In this document: positions 16,508-25,095 of the stretch, one piece after another
Numbering within the stretch: position 1 is the stretch's first letter
Layout of the letters: every line of letters starts with the position of its first letter
Origin: USCg-Taylor sp050740455
GTDB taxonomy: Bacteria; Pseudomonadota; Gammaproteobacteria; JACCXJ01
Direction: 5' to 3'
Assembly (NCBI GenBank): GCA_050740455.1
Contig: JBOIDF010000006.1
Location: 28,590-92,589 of the forward strand
Length of the DNA: 64,000 bases
The notes under the pieces: generated by a model
What the model was told of the DNA's origin: nothing
Databases searched by the model: none
What the model saw: only the letters and a program-made list of their open reading frames with translations
Made by a program: the position numbers and the translations under genes

Positions 16508-17586
16508 AATCGGGACACCACAGTCGCAAGAGCGGATCCGACCTCCTGTGAGAACCGTTGACTAAGCTCCAGCCATTCTTTCGACAATGCTCCGCTCTCG
16601 AAGCTCTGAGAAAACCTGATGAGTCCGCTGTCATCGTTGCCAACGGTAACAAGGACCAACACGATCTGCCCTAGTCCGGACACTGGCACGTACAAGAAGC
16701 TACAGTACCTGTTAGCTCGCATCGACTGATAACCGCGAGGCTGATATGCCGAGGTGAACTTCTTATGCACTGGCGTTAGGATGTTACACTCTTGTCGCGG
16801 ATTCGTACCCGAAGGTACATCTCTAGAGTCCGTGACGTCGACGACAAGGTAGTCGTCATCGAGATATCGAAGGTGAAGATAGATCTTTGCCACACGAGGA
16901 TCGATGACACGCCGCGTGAAGTCGAGGTCCGGCTGGAAGAAAATGAAGGTGACGTCATCCAACTGTTCAAAGGCCGTTCCGTTGAAGTAGATTGTTTCGA
17001 TTGCGCCCCCGTAGAAGAGGCGCAGGTTGGCCCCTGTATAGAACTCGATCCCAAGGACGTGTCCGGCGATCGCCAGCCCCTGTCGGATGGCAGCTTCGAC
17101 TGGATCCGCCGGCCGCACGAGTGTTTCCTGTGCTGCGAACTGTGCGAGAAAGTCAGACGACCCAGACCCGCAAACCGCCGGCGAAGCATCCAGAGTTGGG
17201 CGGCGAGCCTTGGAGTGCCAGTGGAACGAAACAGGACCTGCTGCGTCGACGAGCCACCCAACCAGCTCGCACTCGCGCCCGAGATGGTCGGGATACGACT
17301 CGAGATATCCAGTCAACCACTCCCTGCTTGGCTCCATTGCTTGGCAAGCAGCGCTGAGATCTTTGACGACCACCTCTGCGGCGATCATCATGCCCGCCCA
17401 GCCGACAACTAACCTCGGAGTGATTCTGATCAGCTTTCTCCTGGCTCCCACGATTGCGCGCGTACCAGCCTCCGGGGGTACGCGACCAGTGAGCGATGGG
17501 CGGACGGGTTTGCCTTCGGCACTGATGAGCACGTCGCCCAACAGGAGTGGCACCCCCGCAAAGCTGGCGGCCGCAACGAGGGTCAT
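16459..17586 (-). CDS. Possible orphan proteasome-fold Ntn hydrolase
   Basis: Protein of 375 residues beginning MTLVAAASF with GDVLIS at residues 17-22, then RRKLIRITPRLVVGWAG (49-65). In proteasome beta subunits, HslV and Anbu the mature protein begins with catalytic Thr1, with Asp17 in a xADS-like strand end and Lys33 in KKIxxI. Here Thr2, Asp18 and Lys51 (Met counted) occupy those places, with a longer loop before the Lys. The start is well supported (GGAAGGAAG just before ATG). The C-terminal half (FIFFQPDLDF, IYLHLRYLDDDYLVVDV) is unfamiliar. The last residues FSQRSVRHAHETRKWT come from a REP-like repeat. Confidence 0.5.
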   Translation of the reverse strand: MTLVAAASFAGVPLLLGDVLISAEGKPVRPSLTGRVPPEAGTRAIVGARRKLIRITPRLVVGWAGMMIAAEVVVKDLSAACQAMEPSREWLTGYLESYPDHLGRECELVGWLVDAAGPVSFHWHSKARRPTLDASPAVCGSGSSDFLAQFAAQETLVRPADPVEAAIRQGLAIAGHVLGIEFYTGANLRLFYGGAIETIYFNGTAFEQLDDVTFIFFQPDLDFTRRVIDPRVAKIYLHLRYLDDDYLVVDVTDSRDVPSGTNPRQECNILTPVHKKFTSAYQPRGYQSMRANRYCSFLYVPVSGLGQIVLVLVTVGNDDSGLIRFSQSFESGALSKEWLELSQRFSQEVGSALATVVSRFSQRSVRHAHETRKWT

Positions 17587-17644
17587 TCGTCTTCCTTCCG
17601 TTCCGGAGTATCAACAGAGGCACAACTCAACGGCGTCTTCAATG

Positions 17645-17690
17645 AGCGGCGTGAAACGACTCCGTGGACTGCATGAAACACTCTTAGTCC
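17645..17690 (-). pseudogene. Remnant of a second amrS 5' end
   Basis: The minus strand reads ATG CAG TCC ACG GAG TCG with MQSTESFHAAH then stop, and its leader TAAGAGTGTTTCATG-like context also matches. It corresponds to MQSTESFHTTHYWH of amrS at 9423 and its upstream bases, roughly 45 bp nearly identical. Nothing further of amrS follows. It shows that a copy of this promoter/start region was duplicated and lost its body. Confidence 0.6.
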
Positions 17691-17713
17691 TGTGGTGGCT
17701 TTTCGCTTATGCC

Positions 17714-19096
17714 TTACTTACGGATCCCGCCCTGGGTCAGTTGCGCGGGATCTAATAAGCGAGCGAGGTCCTCTTCAGAGAGGTCCGTCAGTTCGCGCGC
17801 CACCTCGCGCACTGCGCGGCTTTCCTTGTAGGCCTGTTTGGCAATCTGCGCGCCTTTTTCGTAGCCGATAATCGCGTTCAAAGCCGTGACCAAGATCGGG
17901 TTGCGTTCGAGCGCCTGGTTCAAGCGGGCGTGGTTGACCGAGAAACCCCGAATCGCTTTATCGGCGAGGAGGCGCGCGCTCGCCGCCAGCAACTCGATGC
18001 TCTGGCAGAGGTTATAAGCGATGACCGGCAGCATGACATTGAGCTGAAAATTCCCCGACTGGCCGGCGACCGTGATGGTGACGTCATTGCCGATCACTTG
18101 GGCGCACACCATGCACATCGCCTCGGGGATCACGGGATTGACCTTGCCCGGCATGATGCTGCTGCCCGGCTGCAGATCGGGCAGGGCGATCTCCGCCAAA
18201 CCGGCGAGGGGCCCGCTATTCATCCAGCGCAGATCGTTGGCGATTTTCATGAGACTCACGGCGACGGTCCTCAACTGCCCGCTCATCTCGACCGCGGCAT
18301 CCTGCGAGCTCAGGCCTTCGAAGAAATTGTCCTTGCTCACGAACGGCACGCCCGTTTGCGCCGCCAGGATCGCCGCGACGCGCGCGCCGAATTCCGGGTG
18401 GGCGTTAATGCCCGTGCCGACCGCCGAGCCCCCGAGCGGCAAGGCCCGCAAGCGCTCCAGCGCGGCGCCGAGCCTGTCTCTACCCAAGCGAATTTGCGCC
18501 GCCCAGCCGCCAAGCTCCTGGCCGAGCGTCACCGGCATCGCATCCATGAGATGGGTGCGGCCGGTCTTGACGACGCTTTGCAACTCCTCGGCGCGCCGGG
18601 TAATCACAGCTTCGAGATGCGCCAGGGCCGGCAGCAGTCCCTCAGTGACTTGCAAGCTGCCGGCGACATGGATCGCAGTCGGGATCACGTCATTACTGCT
18701 CTGGCCCATGTTCACGTGATCGTTAGCATGCACGGGCGCGCTGAGCCGCCCGCCGGCCAAGCGGGCGATGACCTCGTTGGCGTTCATGTTAGAGCTGGTG
18801 CCGGAGCCGGTCTGGAAAATATCTACGGGAAACTGCGCATCGAGCTCCCCGCCCGCGACTTCCAGCGCAGCGTTGCGAATGGCTTCCGCCATGCTTCCGT
18901 CGAGTAATCCGAGCGCAAGATTCGCTTGGGCCGAGGCCGCTTTGACGAGTCCTAGCGCCCGGATGATCGCCCGCGGCATGGGAAGACCGCTGATCGGGAA
19001 GTTATCCACCGCTCGCTGCGTCTGCGCCCCGTAGAGGGCCGAGGCCGGCACGCGGACCTCGCCCATGCTGTCCTTTTCGATGCGAAAATCGCTCAT
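17714..19096 (-). CDS. fumC: Class II fumarate hydratase
   Basis: Oxygen-stable, iron-free fumarase (fumarate to malate) of the TCA cycle, 460 residues. Visible family motifs: GSGTSSNMNANEVIA, HVNMGQSSNDVIPTA, TGRTHLMDAMPVTLGQE and the superfamily signature GSSIMPGKVNP. ATG 19096 follows the usual MSxxRIExDSMG start; an ATG three codons earlier is possible. It is transcribed alone, with a family A element 43 bases upstream of its start. Confidence 0.96.
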   Translation of the reverse strand: MSDFRIEKDSMGEVRVPASALYGAQTQRAVDNFPISGLPMPRAIIRALGLVKAASAQANLALGLLDGSMAEAIRNAALEVAGGELDAQFPVDIFQTGSGTSSNMNANEVIARLAGGRLSAPVHANDHVNMGQSSNDVIPTAIHVAGSLQVTEGLLPALAHLEAVITRRAEELQSVVKTGRTHLMDAMPVTLGQELGGWAAQIRLGRDRLGAALERLRALPLGGSAVGTGINAHPEFGARVAAILAAQTGVPFVSKDNFFEGLSSQDAAVEMSGQLRTVAVSLMKIANDLRWMNSGPLAGLAEIALPDLQPGSSIMPGKVNPVIPEAMCMVCAQVIGNDVTITVAGQSGNFQLNVMLPVIAYNLCQSIELLAASARLLADKAIRGFSVNHARLNQALERNPILVTALNAIIGYEKGAQIAKQAYKESRAVREVARELTDLSEEDLARLLDPAQLTQGGIRK

Positions 19097-19139
19097 GGAT
19101 TGCAAGTCGTCACACGCTGACCAGAATGCATAAGCTTAG

Positions 19140-19282
19140 GGAAGCTCTGCAAAAGTGTCGCGAGCAAGCCCAGATGCGCGAAGCCGCGGAGCGAGTCGCG
19201 AGACATATCAGGTAGATAGGCGAGCGACGAGCGAGCACGCGACAATGCAGATGGGCTGCGCAGTAACTTTTGCAGAGCTTCC
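19140..19282 (+). mobile_element. MITE-like repeat family A, copy 1
   Basis: 143 bp with terminal inverted repeats GGAAGCTCTGCAAAAGT and ACTTTTGCAGAGCTTCC, flanked by a four-base direct repeat TTAG (19136-19139 and 19283-19286). The interior is GC-rich and palindromic and encodes nothing. The right-hand TTAG contains the stop codon of the rhodanese gene. The ends and the YTAR-type duplication resemble the IS5 family, suggesting mobilisation by an IS5-type transposase located elsewhere. Confidence 0.9.
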
Positions 19283-19699
19283 TTAGCTTTGCTCCCAAGG
19301 CAAGCCCCGTTGCCGCCAACCATTGATCCTGCCCCGGTGCTTGTGCGCGTCGAGATCGCCCTCGAATCCCTCCGCGACATTGAAAAGCCGCTTAAACCCG
19401 TGCTCCGCCAGCGCCTCGGCGGCGGCGCGCGAGCGCTTGCCGCTGCGGCAAATCGTCATCACCGTGACATCTTCCGCCGGCGCGCGGTGTCGTAACGCCT
19501 GGCGAATGCGCTCGGCGAAGTCCGGCAATACGCGCCACTCGGGCGCCTCCATCCAGGGCACGTGGAGCGCGCCCGCGGGATGGCCGACGTACTGATATTC
19601 CATGGTCGTTCGGACATCGACGATGACCGCGCTGGGATCTTCGCGCTGTAGCTCGAACGCCTCATCGGGGCGAATGTCTTTAATTTCGATCTCTGGCAT
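19283..19699 (-). CDS. Rhodanese-domain protein
   Basis: Protein of 138 residues with a single rhodanese domain: IVDVRTTMEYQYVGHPAGALHVPW, then the active-site loop ICRSGKRSR with catalytic Cys at about residue 94. It transfers sulfane sulfur, probably in the cytoplasm as there is no signal peptide. ATG 19699 starts MPEIEIKDI directly at the domain; upstream in-frame residues are the antisense of the ppx leader. Its stop codon TAA lies in the target duplication of a family A element. It is divergent from ppx, 154 bases apart. Confidence 0.9.
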   Translation of the reverse strand: MPEIEIKDIRPDEAFELQREDPSAVIVDVRTTMEYQYVGHPAGALHVPWMEAPEWRVLPDFAERIRQALRHRAPAEDVTVMTICRSGKRSRAAAEALAEHGFKRLFNVAEGFEGDLDAHKHRGRINGWRQRGLPWEQS

Positions 19700-19853
19700 G
19701 ATGTGGGCCTCAAGTGGAATACGGCATTCCTCGCGCGCGGCGCTGGCAAAGCCGCCGCGCCCGCGCAGTATATCGCGAACCCAGGGCGGGGACATCACGC
19801 TGGGGTTATCAAATGACGGTTTCTCGGGAGGCATTGATCGTGAGGACAAAAAC

Positions 19854-21347
19854 ATGCCGCTAGCCGCAGGGCCGGTGGCCGCGGTGGACCTCGGTTCCAA
19901 TAGCTTTCATATGCTGGTGGCCCAGGTCTCCAGCGGGCGCTTGCAGGTCATCGATCGTATCAAAGAAATGGTGCGTCTCGCCGCCGGGCTCGACGACCGC
20001 AACTGTCTCGATGAGGCGGCCATAACGCGCGCCCTCGAGACCCTCGAGCGTTTCGGACAGCGCCTGCGCGATGTCCCCAAGGGCAATGTGCGCTCCGTCG
20101 GGACCAACACGCTGCGCAAGGCCCGCAATCGAAGAGAGTTCTTGGCGCGCGCGCGGCAGGCGCTCGGCCACCCGATCGATATCATCGGCGGCCGCGAGGA
20201 GGCGCGCTTGATCTACCTCGGCGTGTCGCACAGCCTCGAGGACAGCGCCGAGCGGCGCTTGGTCGTCGATATCGGGGGCGGGAGCACGGAGCTCATCCTC
20301 GGCCAGCAGTTCAAGCCCGACCACATGGAGAGCCTGCACATGGGATGCGTGGAGACGAGCCGGCGATTTTTCAAAGAGGGGCTAATCGACGACGCCAGCA
20401 TGGAGAAGGCCGAGCTATTCGCGTTGCAGGAGCTCGAGCCGATCTCCTCCCCGTTTCGGCGCGTCGGCTGGGAGTCCGCCATCGGCGCGTCGGGCACCGT
20501 GCTCGCGGCGCAGGAAATCATGCGCCATCAGGGATGGACTCAAAACGGAATCACTTCGGGCGCCTTGCGCAGGCTTCGCAAAGCAATGATCGCGGCGGGC
20601 CGCATCGATAAGCTGGCGTTCGACGGGCTGCAAAGCGACCGCGCCCCGGTTTTCGCGGGCGGTGTGGCGATCCTGGGAGCGATTTTCCAATCCTTGGGCG
20701 TCGAGCGCATGCAGGCGTCGAGCGGCGCCTTGCGTGAAGGCCTGTTGTACGACCTTTTGGGCCGCATCGAGCAGGAGGATGTACGCGCGGCCACCGTCGT
20801 CGATCTCATGCACCGCTATCAGGTGGACGAACCGCAGGCGGCGCGCGTGGCGGCGACGGCACGGGCCTTACTTGAACAAGCACCCGGCGCTTGGGGGATC
20901 GAGCGCGAGGAGCACGGTCAGGTCTTAGGGTGGGCGGCGCGATTGCACGAAATCGGCCTCGCTATCTCCCACAGTCAATACCACAAGCATGGGGCCTACC
21001 TCGTCAGCAACATGGACCTGCCCGGTTTCTTCCAGGGTGAGCAGGAAGTGCTGGCCGTGTTGATCCGCGGCCACCGGCGTAAGCTACCGCTCGGCGAGCT
21101 TCAGAACCTTGCCGACACGGTGCGGCAACCGGCCTTATACCTGTGCGTGCTACTACGGCTGGCCGTCACACTGCACCGGAACCGAACCGATGCGCCGCTC
21201 GCGGCAATCACGCTGGAAGGAGACGCCGGGGTCGTGAAGCTGCGTTTCGCGCCGGGATGGTTGGAGCAAAATCCCCTGACCCAAGCCGACTTGGCGCAGG
21301 AGGCGTGGTTTTTGAGTGCCGCGGAGATCAAGCTCAAGTACAAGTGA
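19854..21347 (+). CDS. ppx: Exopolyphosphatase / guanosine pentaphosphatase
   Basis: A 497-residue Ppx/GppA enzyme of the actin-like ATPase fold. Features: VAAVDLGSNSFHMLVAQ (phosphate 1), GREEARLIYLGVSHS, VVDIGGGSTELILG (phosphate 2) and a C-terminal HD-like domain (LHEIGLAISHSQYHKHGAYL). It releases phosphate from polyphosphate or pppGpp. The start at 19854 has GAGGA six to seven bases upstream; the long open frame before it is a shadow. It cannot be told apart from GppA by sequence alone, though the C-terminal HD-like domain favours Ppx. Confidence 0.92.
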   Translation: MPLAAGPVAAVDLGSNSFHMLVAQVSSGRLQVIDRIKEMVRLAAGLDDRNCLDEAAITRALETLERFGQRLRDVPKGNVRSVGTNTLRKARNRREFLARARQALGHPIDIIGGREEARLIYLGVSHSLEDSAERRLVVDIGGGSTELILGQQFKPDHMESLHMGCVETSRRFFKEGLIDDASMEKAELFALQELEPISSPFRRVGWESAIGASGTVLAAQEIMRHQGWTQNGITSGALRRLRKAMIAAGRIDKLAFDGLQSDRAPVFAGGVAILGAIFQSLGVERMQASSGALREGLLYDLLGRIEQEDVRAATVVDLMHRYQVDEPQAARVAATARALLEQAPGAWGIEREEHGQVLGWAARLHEIGLAISHSQYHKHGAYLVSNMDLPGFFQGEQEVLAVLIRGHRRKLPLGELQNLADTVRQPALYLCVLLRLAVTLHRNRTDAPLAAITLEGDAGVVKLRFAPGWLEQNPLTQADLAQEAWFLSAAEIKLKYK

Positions 21348-21431
21348 ACCACCACAATTCTGGCTAGGCGCGGATCGCGGGCCGGTGGCCGTTCATCGGG
21401 ATCAGTCTTATACTACGGATGGAGGGATGCT

Positions 21432-22298
21432 ATGGATACGCTGCGGCGGGAAATCAAGGGGGCGGGCATCACCGTTTACCCGATTGGGCTTGGGGCCATG
21501 CCCTTGTCGATTGCCGGCCGGCCCGGGGAGGCGCAAGCCTTCGAGGTGATCAAGGCTTTCGTCGAGGCGGGCGGTGACTTTATCGATACCGCGAATGTCT
21601 ACTGTCTCGACGACTCCGATATCGGCCACAACGAGCAATTGATCGCGAAGGCATTGGAGCGCCTCGGCAAGCGAGGCGGCGTCACCGTTGCCACCAAGGG
21701 CGGGCTCAAGCGCCCCAAAGGTGAGTGGACCACCGACGGCCACCCGGTATCGCTGCGGGCCTCGTGCGAAAAGAGTCTGCGGGATCTCAACACCGGCGCC
21801 ATCACGCTTTATCAACTCCACGCGGTCGATCCCGCGGTCGATCTCGCGGAATCGCTCGCGGAGCTCATGCGACTCAAGGAAGAGGGGAAGATCCTGCATA
21901 TCGGGTTGTCCAACATCACCCCGCGCCAGTTGGAACAGGCCTTGGCGATGACGCCGATCGCCTCGGTACAAAACCGCTGCAATGTGCTCGAACAGACGGA
22001 TTTTAAGAACGGCATGGTGGCGCTTTGCCAAGCGAAGGGCGTCGCCTATATTCCTCATAGCCCGGTCGGAGGCCACTACCGACATGTGCGGTTAGGCGAT
22101 GAACCGATGCTGACGAGGCTTGGGGAAAAATACAGCGCCTCGCCGTATCAGATCGCCCTCGCCTGGTTTCTGCATAAGGGGCAGCATATTCTACCGATCC
22201 CGGGTGCCAGCAAGCCGAAGAGTATTCTCGATAGCTTGAAATCCGCGGAAGTTCGGCTGGCTCCAGAGGAAATCGCCGCGTTGGATCGGCTGGGTTAG
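21432..22298 (+). CDS. Aldo/keto reductase
   Basis: NADPH-dependent (beta/alpha)8 oxidoreductase, 288 residues. The catalytic tetrad can be read: Asp in DFIDTANVY, Tyr of the same motif, Lys in VTVATKGG, His in LYQLHAVDP. The cofactor end is LPIPGASKPKSILDSLKSA. Substrate unknown; the closest types are YdhF/Tas-like general aldehyde reductases. It follows ppx by 84 bases in the same direction, perhaps in one transcript. Confidence 0.92.
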   Translation: MDTLRREIKGAGITVYPIGLGAMPLSIAGRPGEAQAFEVIKAFVEAGGDFIDTANVYCLDDSDIGHNEQLIAKALERLGKRGGVTVATKGGLKRPKGEWTTDGHPVSLRASCEKSLRDLNTGAITLYQLHAVDPAVDLAESLAELMRLKEEGKILHIGLSNITPRQLEQALAMTPIASVQNRCNVLEQTDFKNGMVALCQAKGVAYIPHSPVGGHYRHVRLGDEPMLTRLGEKYSASPYQIALAWFLHKGQHILPIPGASKPKSILDSLKSAEVRLAPEEIAALDRLG

Positions 22299-22436
22299 CT
22301 CGGTAAAACCTGCATCGACAGTTCACTGGCTTTACAAAGTGCGCCAATGCCCTGGCGGGGTTGGGGCGGCCCGGGCTACGATCTGGCCGTGGCCAACGTC
22401 TTCCATGCGGGCGACGGTACCTTACATCCGCCCTCA

Positions 22437-22637
22437 CTACGCGGATTCAGGGACCAAGTATGCGACCGCGGATGACAGTATGGTTGTGAGCGCGGAAGCG
22501 ACCTCACCAGGAATCGCGGTCCCGGCAAAATTGTTCACGGCCCAGACGACGGTAATCGATATCGCTCCCGCGAGCGCGCTTGAGCTGACCTTGCGTGATG
22601 GCACATAAGCTTGGCAGTTTTGAACAGTGGCGTTCAT
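22437..22637 (-). CDS. Small holin-like membrane protein (66 aa)
   Basis: ATG 22637 has GGAGGTAATT upstream (eight bases), making it preferable to an ATG five codons earlier. The protein begins MNATVQNCQAYVPSRKV and then has two hydrophobic stretches, ALAGAISITVVWAVNNFAG and EVASALTTILSSAVAYLVP. This two-helix pattern with IPGEVASALTTI is found in short uncharacterised and holin-like proteins of prophages and genomes. No lysis or phage gene is near, so the role is unknown. Monocistronic. Confidence 0.6.
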   Translation of the reverse strand: MNATVQNCQAYVPSRKVSSSALAGAISITVVWAVNNFAGTAIPGEVASALTTILSSAVAYLVPESA

Positions 22638-22694
22638 GATAATTACCTCCAATTCAGACGGATCGAATCGCTTAAGGTGCTCTGCTCATTCGCT

Positions 22695-22708
22695 CAAGCC
22701 TAGGCTTG
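22695..22708. promoter_or_regulatory. 14-bp perfect palindrome upstream of the holin-like gene
   Basis: CAAGCCTAGGCTTG lies 58-71 bases before the start of the small membrane protein on the minus strand, within its only promoter space. It could be an operator. No other copy was noticed. Confidence 0.35.
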
Positions 22709-22804
22709 CATCGAATGGTAAGCTGCATGTAAACAAATATACGAGGGGAGGGCGTCTTTTTTCCGTGAAACTTCTCACAAAGAAAATGTGAAATCTTCCC
22801 GGAA

Positions 22805-23956
22805 TTAAATCGCCGTACCCGCGCCCACACCGAAACCCAGCGCGCGCAATAGCGCTCGGAATGCCGGCCGGTCTGAGGGCGCCAACACCTCGACCGCGCT
22901 GAACTCGCTGCGCGCGCGGTAATGCGCGCGCAGCGCGTCGAAATGCTGGCCGCGCTCGGCTGGCGGCAGTCCGTCAATCTCCGCTAAGGCGCGGTGATCG
23001 TCGCGTGGGTCATAACAGGCAAAGACAGCCCGGCGTAATAGATCTTCGTCTGTCTTCGCCTCATTTAAGCACAGGATACGCAGTGTGTACGCTGCGGCGG
23101 GTAGCTGCCACTCCGTAGGCACGCTTAAAAATTCGCAGACCGATTGATACAACATCTCCGTGGCGCGAAGCTTCGCAGCCTCACTGTACCCGGCGATATG
23201 CGGGGTTCCGATCGCCGCGCGTCGCAGGAGCTCGACGTCGATGTCCGGCTCATGACACCAGCAGTCGATCACCGCGGCCATGCCGGGGCGCCGCATCAGC
23301 AGGGTTCGCAATCCCGGCTCGTCGACGATGCCACCGCGGGCGGTGTTGATGAGGATCGCATCGTTGCGCATGCGGGTGAGCTCATCTAGGCCGATGAGGT
23401 TGACCGACGGATGGGGGCCGCTCGCCGTGAGCGGTACGTGCACGCTGACGACATGCGCGGACAGGGCCTCATCGAGGCTGCGGTACTTCGTTTCTCCCGT
23501 CAGTTCCTGAAGCGGCGGATCATTGATAATGCACTCGACCCCGAGCGCCCCGAGCAAGTTCGCAACCCGCGCGCCGACATGCCCGCAGCCGATGATCCCC
23601 GCCGTCGTCCCAGTGAGTGAATCACCGCGTTCCTGCGCCAGAGCCAGGAGCGCGCTAAGTACATATTCCGCGACCGCGGTGGCATTGCTTCCGAGTGCGG
23701 CGGCGAAAGCGATCCCGTTGTGGCTTAAATACTCGAGATCGATGTGATCGACGCCGCTCGTCGCCGTGCCGACGAAGCGCACCCGGCTGCCTTCGAGCAA
23801 GGCGGCATCGACCCGGGTCACGGAACGGACCAAGAGCACATCGGCGTCGCGCGCGATCTCCGGGGTCCAATCACGGCCCGGAACTATGCACAAGTCCCCA
23901 AGCACGGCGAACGCGTCGCGCACATAGGCGATATTGGGATCGGCGATGATGCGCAT
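22805..23956 (-). CDS. pdxB: 4-phosphoerythronate dehydrogenase
   Basis: D-isomer-specific 2-hydroxyacid dehydrogenase of the DXP-dependent pyridoxal phosphate pathway, 383 residues. It starts MRIIADPNIAYVRDAF and has VGTATSGVDHIDL, the NAD motif GIIGCGHVGARVANLLGALG, and INTARGGIVDE. The catalytic His lies in IGTPHIAGYSEAAKLRAT. The extra C-terminal dimerisation domain (about 290-383) identifies PdxB rather than other family members. Single gene, with a family A element 43 bases upstream of its start. Confidence 0.95.
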   Translation of the reverse strand: MRIIADPNIAYVRDAFAVLGDLCIVPGRDWTPEIARDADVLLVRSVTRVDAALLEGSRVRFVGTATSGVDHIDLEYLSHNGIAFAAALGSNATAVAEYVLSALLALAQERGDSLTGTTAGIIGCGHVGARVANLLGALGVECIINDPPLQELTGETKYRSLDEALSAHVVSVHVPLTASGPHPSVNLIGLDELTRMRNDAILINTARGGIVDEPGLRTLLMRRPGMAAVIDCWCHEPDIDVELLRRAAIGTPHIAGYSEAAKLRATEMLYQSVCEFLSVPTEWQLPAAAYTLRILCLNEAKTDEDLLRRAVFACYDPRDDHRALAEIDGLPPAERGQHFDALRAHYRARSEFSAVEVLAPSDRPAFRALLRALGFGVGAGTAI

Positions 23957-23999
23957 GCACGCGCTCCGCCGTTGCGGATAGGTGGGCCTTAGCGGTTAG

Positions 24000-24142
24000 C
24001 GAAGCTCTGCAAAAGTGTCGTGAGCAAGCCTAGATGCGCGAAGCCGCGGAGCGAGTCGCGAGACATATCAGGTAGATAGGCGAGCGACGAGCGAGCACGC
24101 GACAAAGCAGATGGGCTGCGGAGTAACTTTTGCAGAGCTTCC
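24000..24142 (+). mobile_element. MITE-like repeat family A, copy 2
   Basis: 143 bp, closely matching copy 1; the left terminal base is C instead of G. Flanks are TTAG on the left and CTAA on the right, so the target duplication is no longer exact. The right flank CTAA holds the secF stop codon on the minus strand. Same orientation as copies 1, 4 and 5. Confidence 0.9.
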
Positions 24143-25081
24143 CTAAGGACGGCCATCGAGCTCGGCCCCCTCCTTCTTCACCGGCAAGAGATCCGCGCGG
24201 CTGACCCCGAGCACCAGCGCAACGGGGCTCGCGACGTAGATCGAAGAGAAGGTCCCGATGACGATACCCAGGATCAGGGCCAGCGCGAAATCATCGATCA
24301 CCGCGCCGCCCAGATAAAAAAGCGAGATTAATACAAAGAGCGTGGTCGGTCCCGTGACCAGGGTCCGCGACAAGGTTTCGTTGACCGAGCGATTCATAAC
24401 TTCGATGGGGCCCTCCTTGCGGAGCTTGCGGAAGTTCTCGCGGATGCGATCGAAGACGACGATGGTATCGTTAACCGAATAGCCAGCCACCGTGAGGATG
24501 GCGGCCAGCATGGTGAGGTCGAATTGCAGACCCAAGAGGCTCACAAGCCCCGCCGTGATGGTGAGATCGTGCAGGGTCGCGATGACCGTGGCGACGGCAA
24601 GACGCAGCTCGAAACGAAACGCCACGTAGAACAAGATCCCGATGAGCGCGAACACCAACGCGAGCCCGCCGTCTTCCAGGAGCTCCTGCCCTACTTGAGG
24701 CCCGACGAATTCGACCTGACGTATCTCCACGGAGGTACCGGCGGCGGTCTTCAGGGCCTCGATGACCTTATTGCTGAGATCGGCGGAGTTTAGGCCTGCG
24801 CGCGGGGGGATCCGCACCATCACGCCCTTCGAGGTGCCGACGTGCTGCACGACTGCCCCCTCGAAACCACCGCGCGCTAGCGCGCCGCGCACCTCGGCCA
24901 AGTCAACAGCTTTATTATATTCGATCTCGATGAGCGTGCCGCCGGTAAAATCGATGCCCAGGTTCAAACCGCGCACGAAGAACGAGCCGATCGAGGCGGA
25001 AAAGACAAGCCCGGAGAGCACGAACGCGAGGTAACGCTTGGACATGAAATCGATCTTCGGGGTTTTCTTAAAGAGATTCAT
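24143..25081 (-). CDS. secF: Protein translocase subunit SecF
   Basis: Inner-membrane RND-type subunit of the SecDF-YajC complex that uses the proton gradient to pull proteins through SecYEG. 312 residues, six membrane segments. Typical motifs: NLGIDFTGGTLIEI near residue 38, GYSVNDTIVVFDRIRE and NRSVNETLSRTLVT. It lies 14 bases downstream of secD. Its stop codon abuts a family A element, which may serve as the end of the secDF transcript. Confidence 0.96.
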   Translation of the reverse strand: MNLFKKTPKIDFMSKRYLAFVLSGLVFSASIGSFFVRGLNLGIDFTGGTLIEIEYNKAVDLAEVRGALARGGFEGAVVQHVGTSKGVMVRIPPRAGLNSADLSNKVIEALKTAAGTSVEIRQVEFVGPQVGQELLEDGGLALVFALIGILFYVAFRFELRLAVATVIATLHDLTITAGLVSLLGLQFDLTMLAAILTVAGYSVNDTIVVFDRIRENFRKLRKEGPIEVMNRSVNETLSRTLVTGPTTLFVLISLFYLGGAVIDDFALALILGIVIGTFSSIYVASPVALVLGVSRADLLPVKKEGAELDGRP

Positions 25082-25095
25082 CGCCCAAGTGACGG

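Noticed and set aside
17930..18907. 325-residue plus-strand frame opposite fumC
   Set aside because: Antisense shadow of fumC.
19140..19282. Short open frames inside family A elements (recurrent EALQKCREQAQMREAAERVA-type peptides)
   Set aside because: The same peptide appears wherever the repeat lies because the DNA is repeated; frames run into neighbouring genes and have no ribosome sites.
22437..22637. Prophage lysis gene
   Set aside because: The holin-like protein has no phage gene nearby and no endolysin, so a phage origin is not supported.
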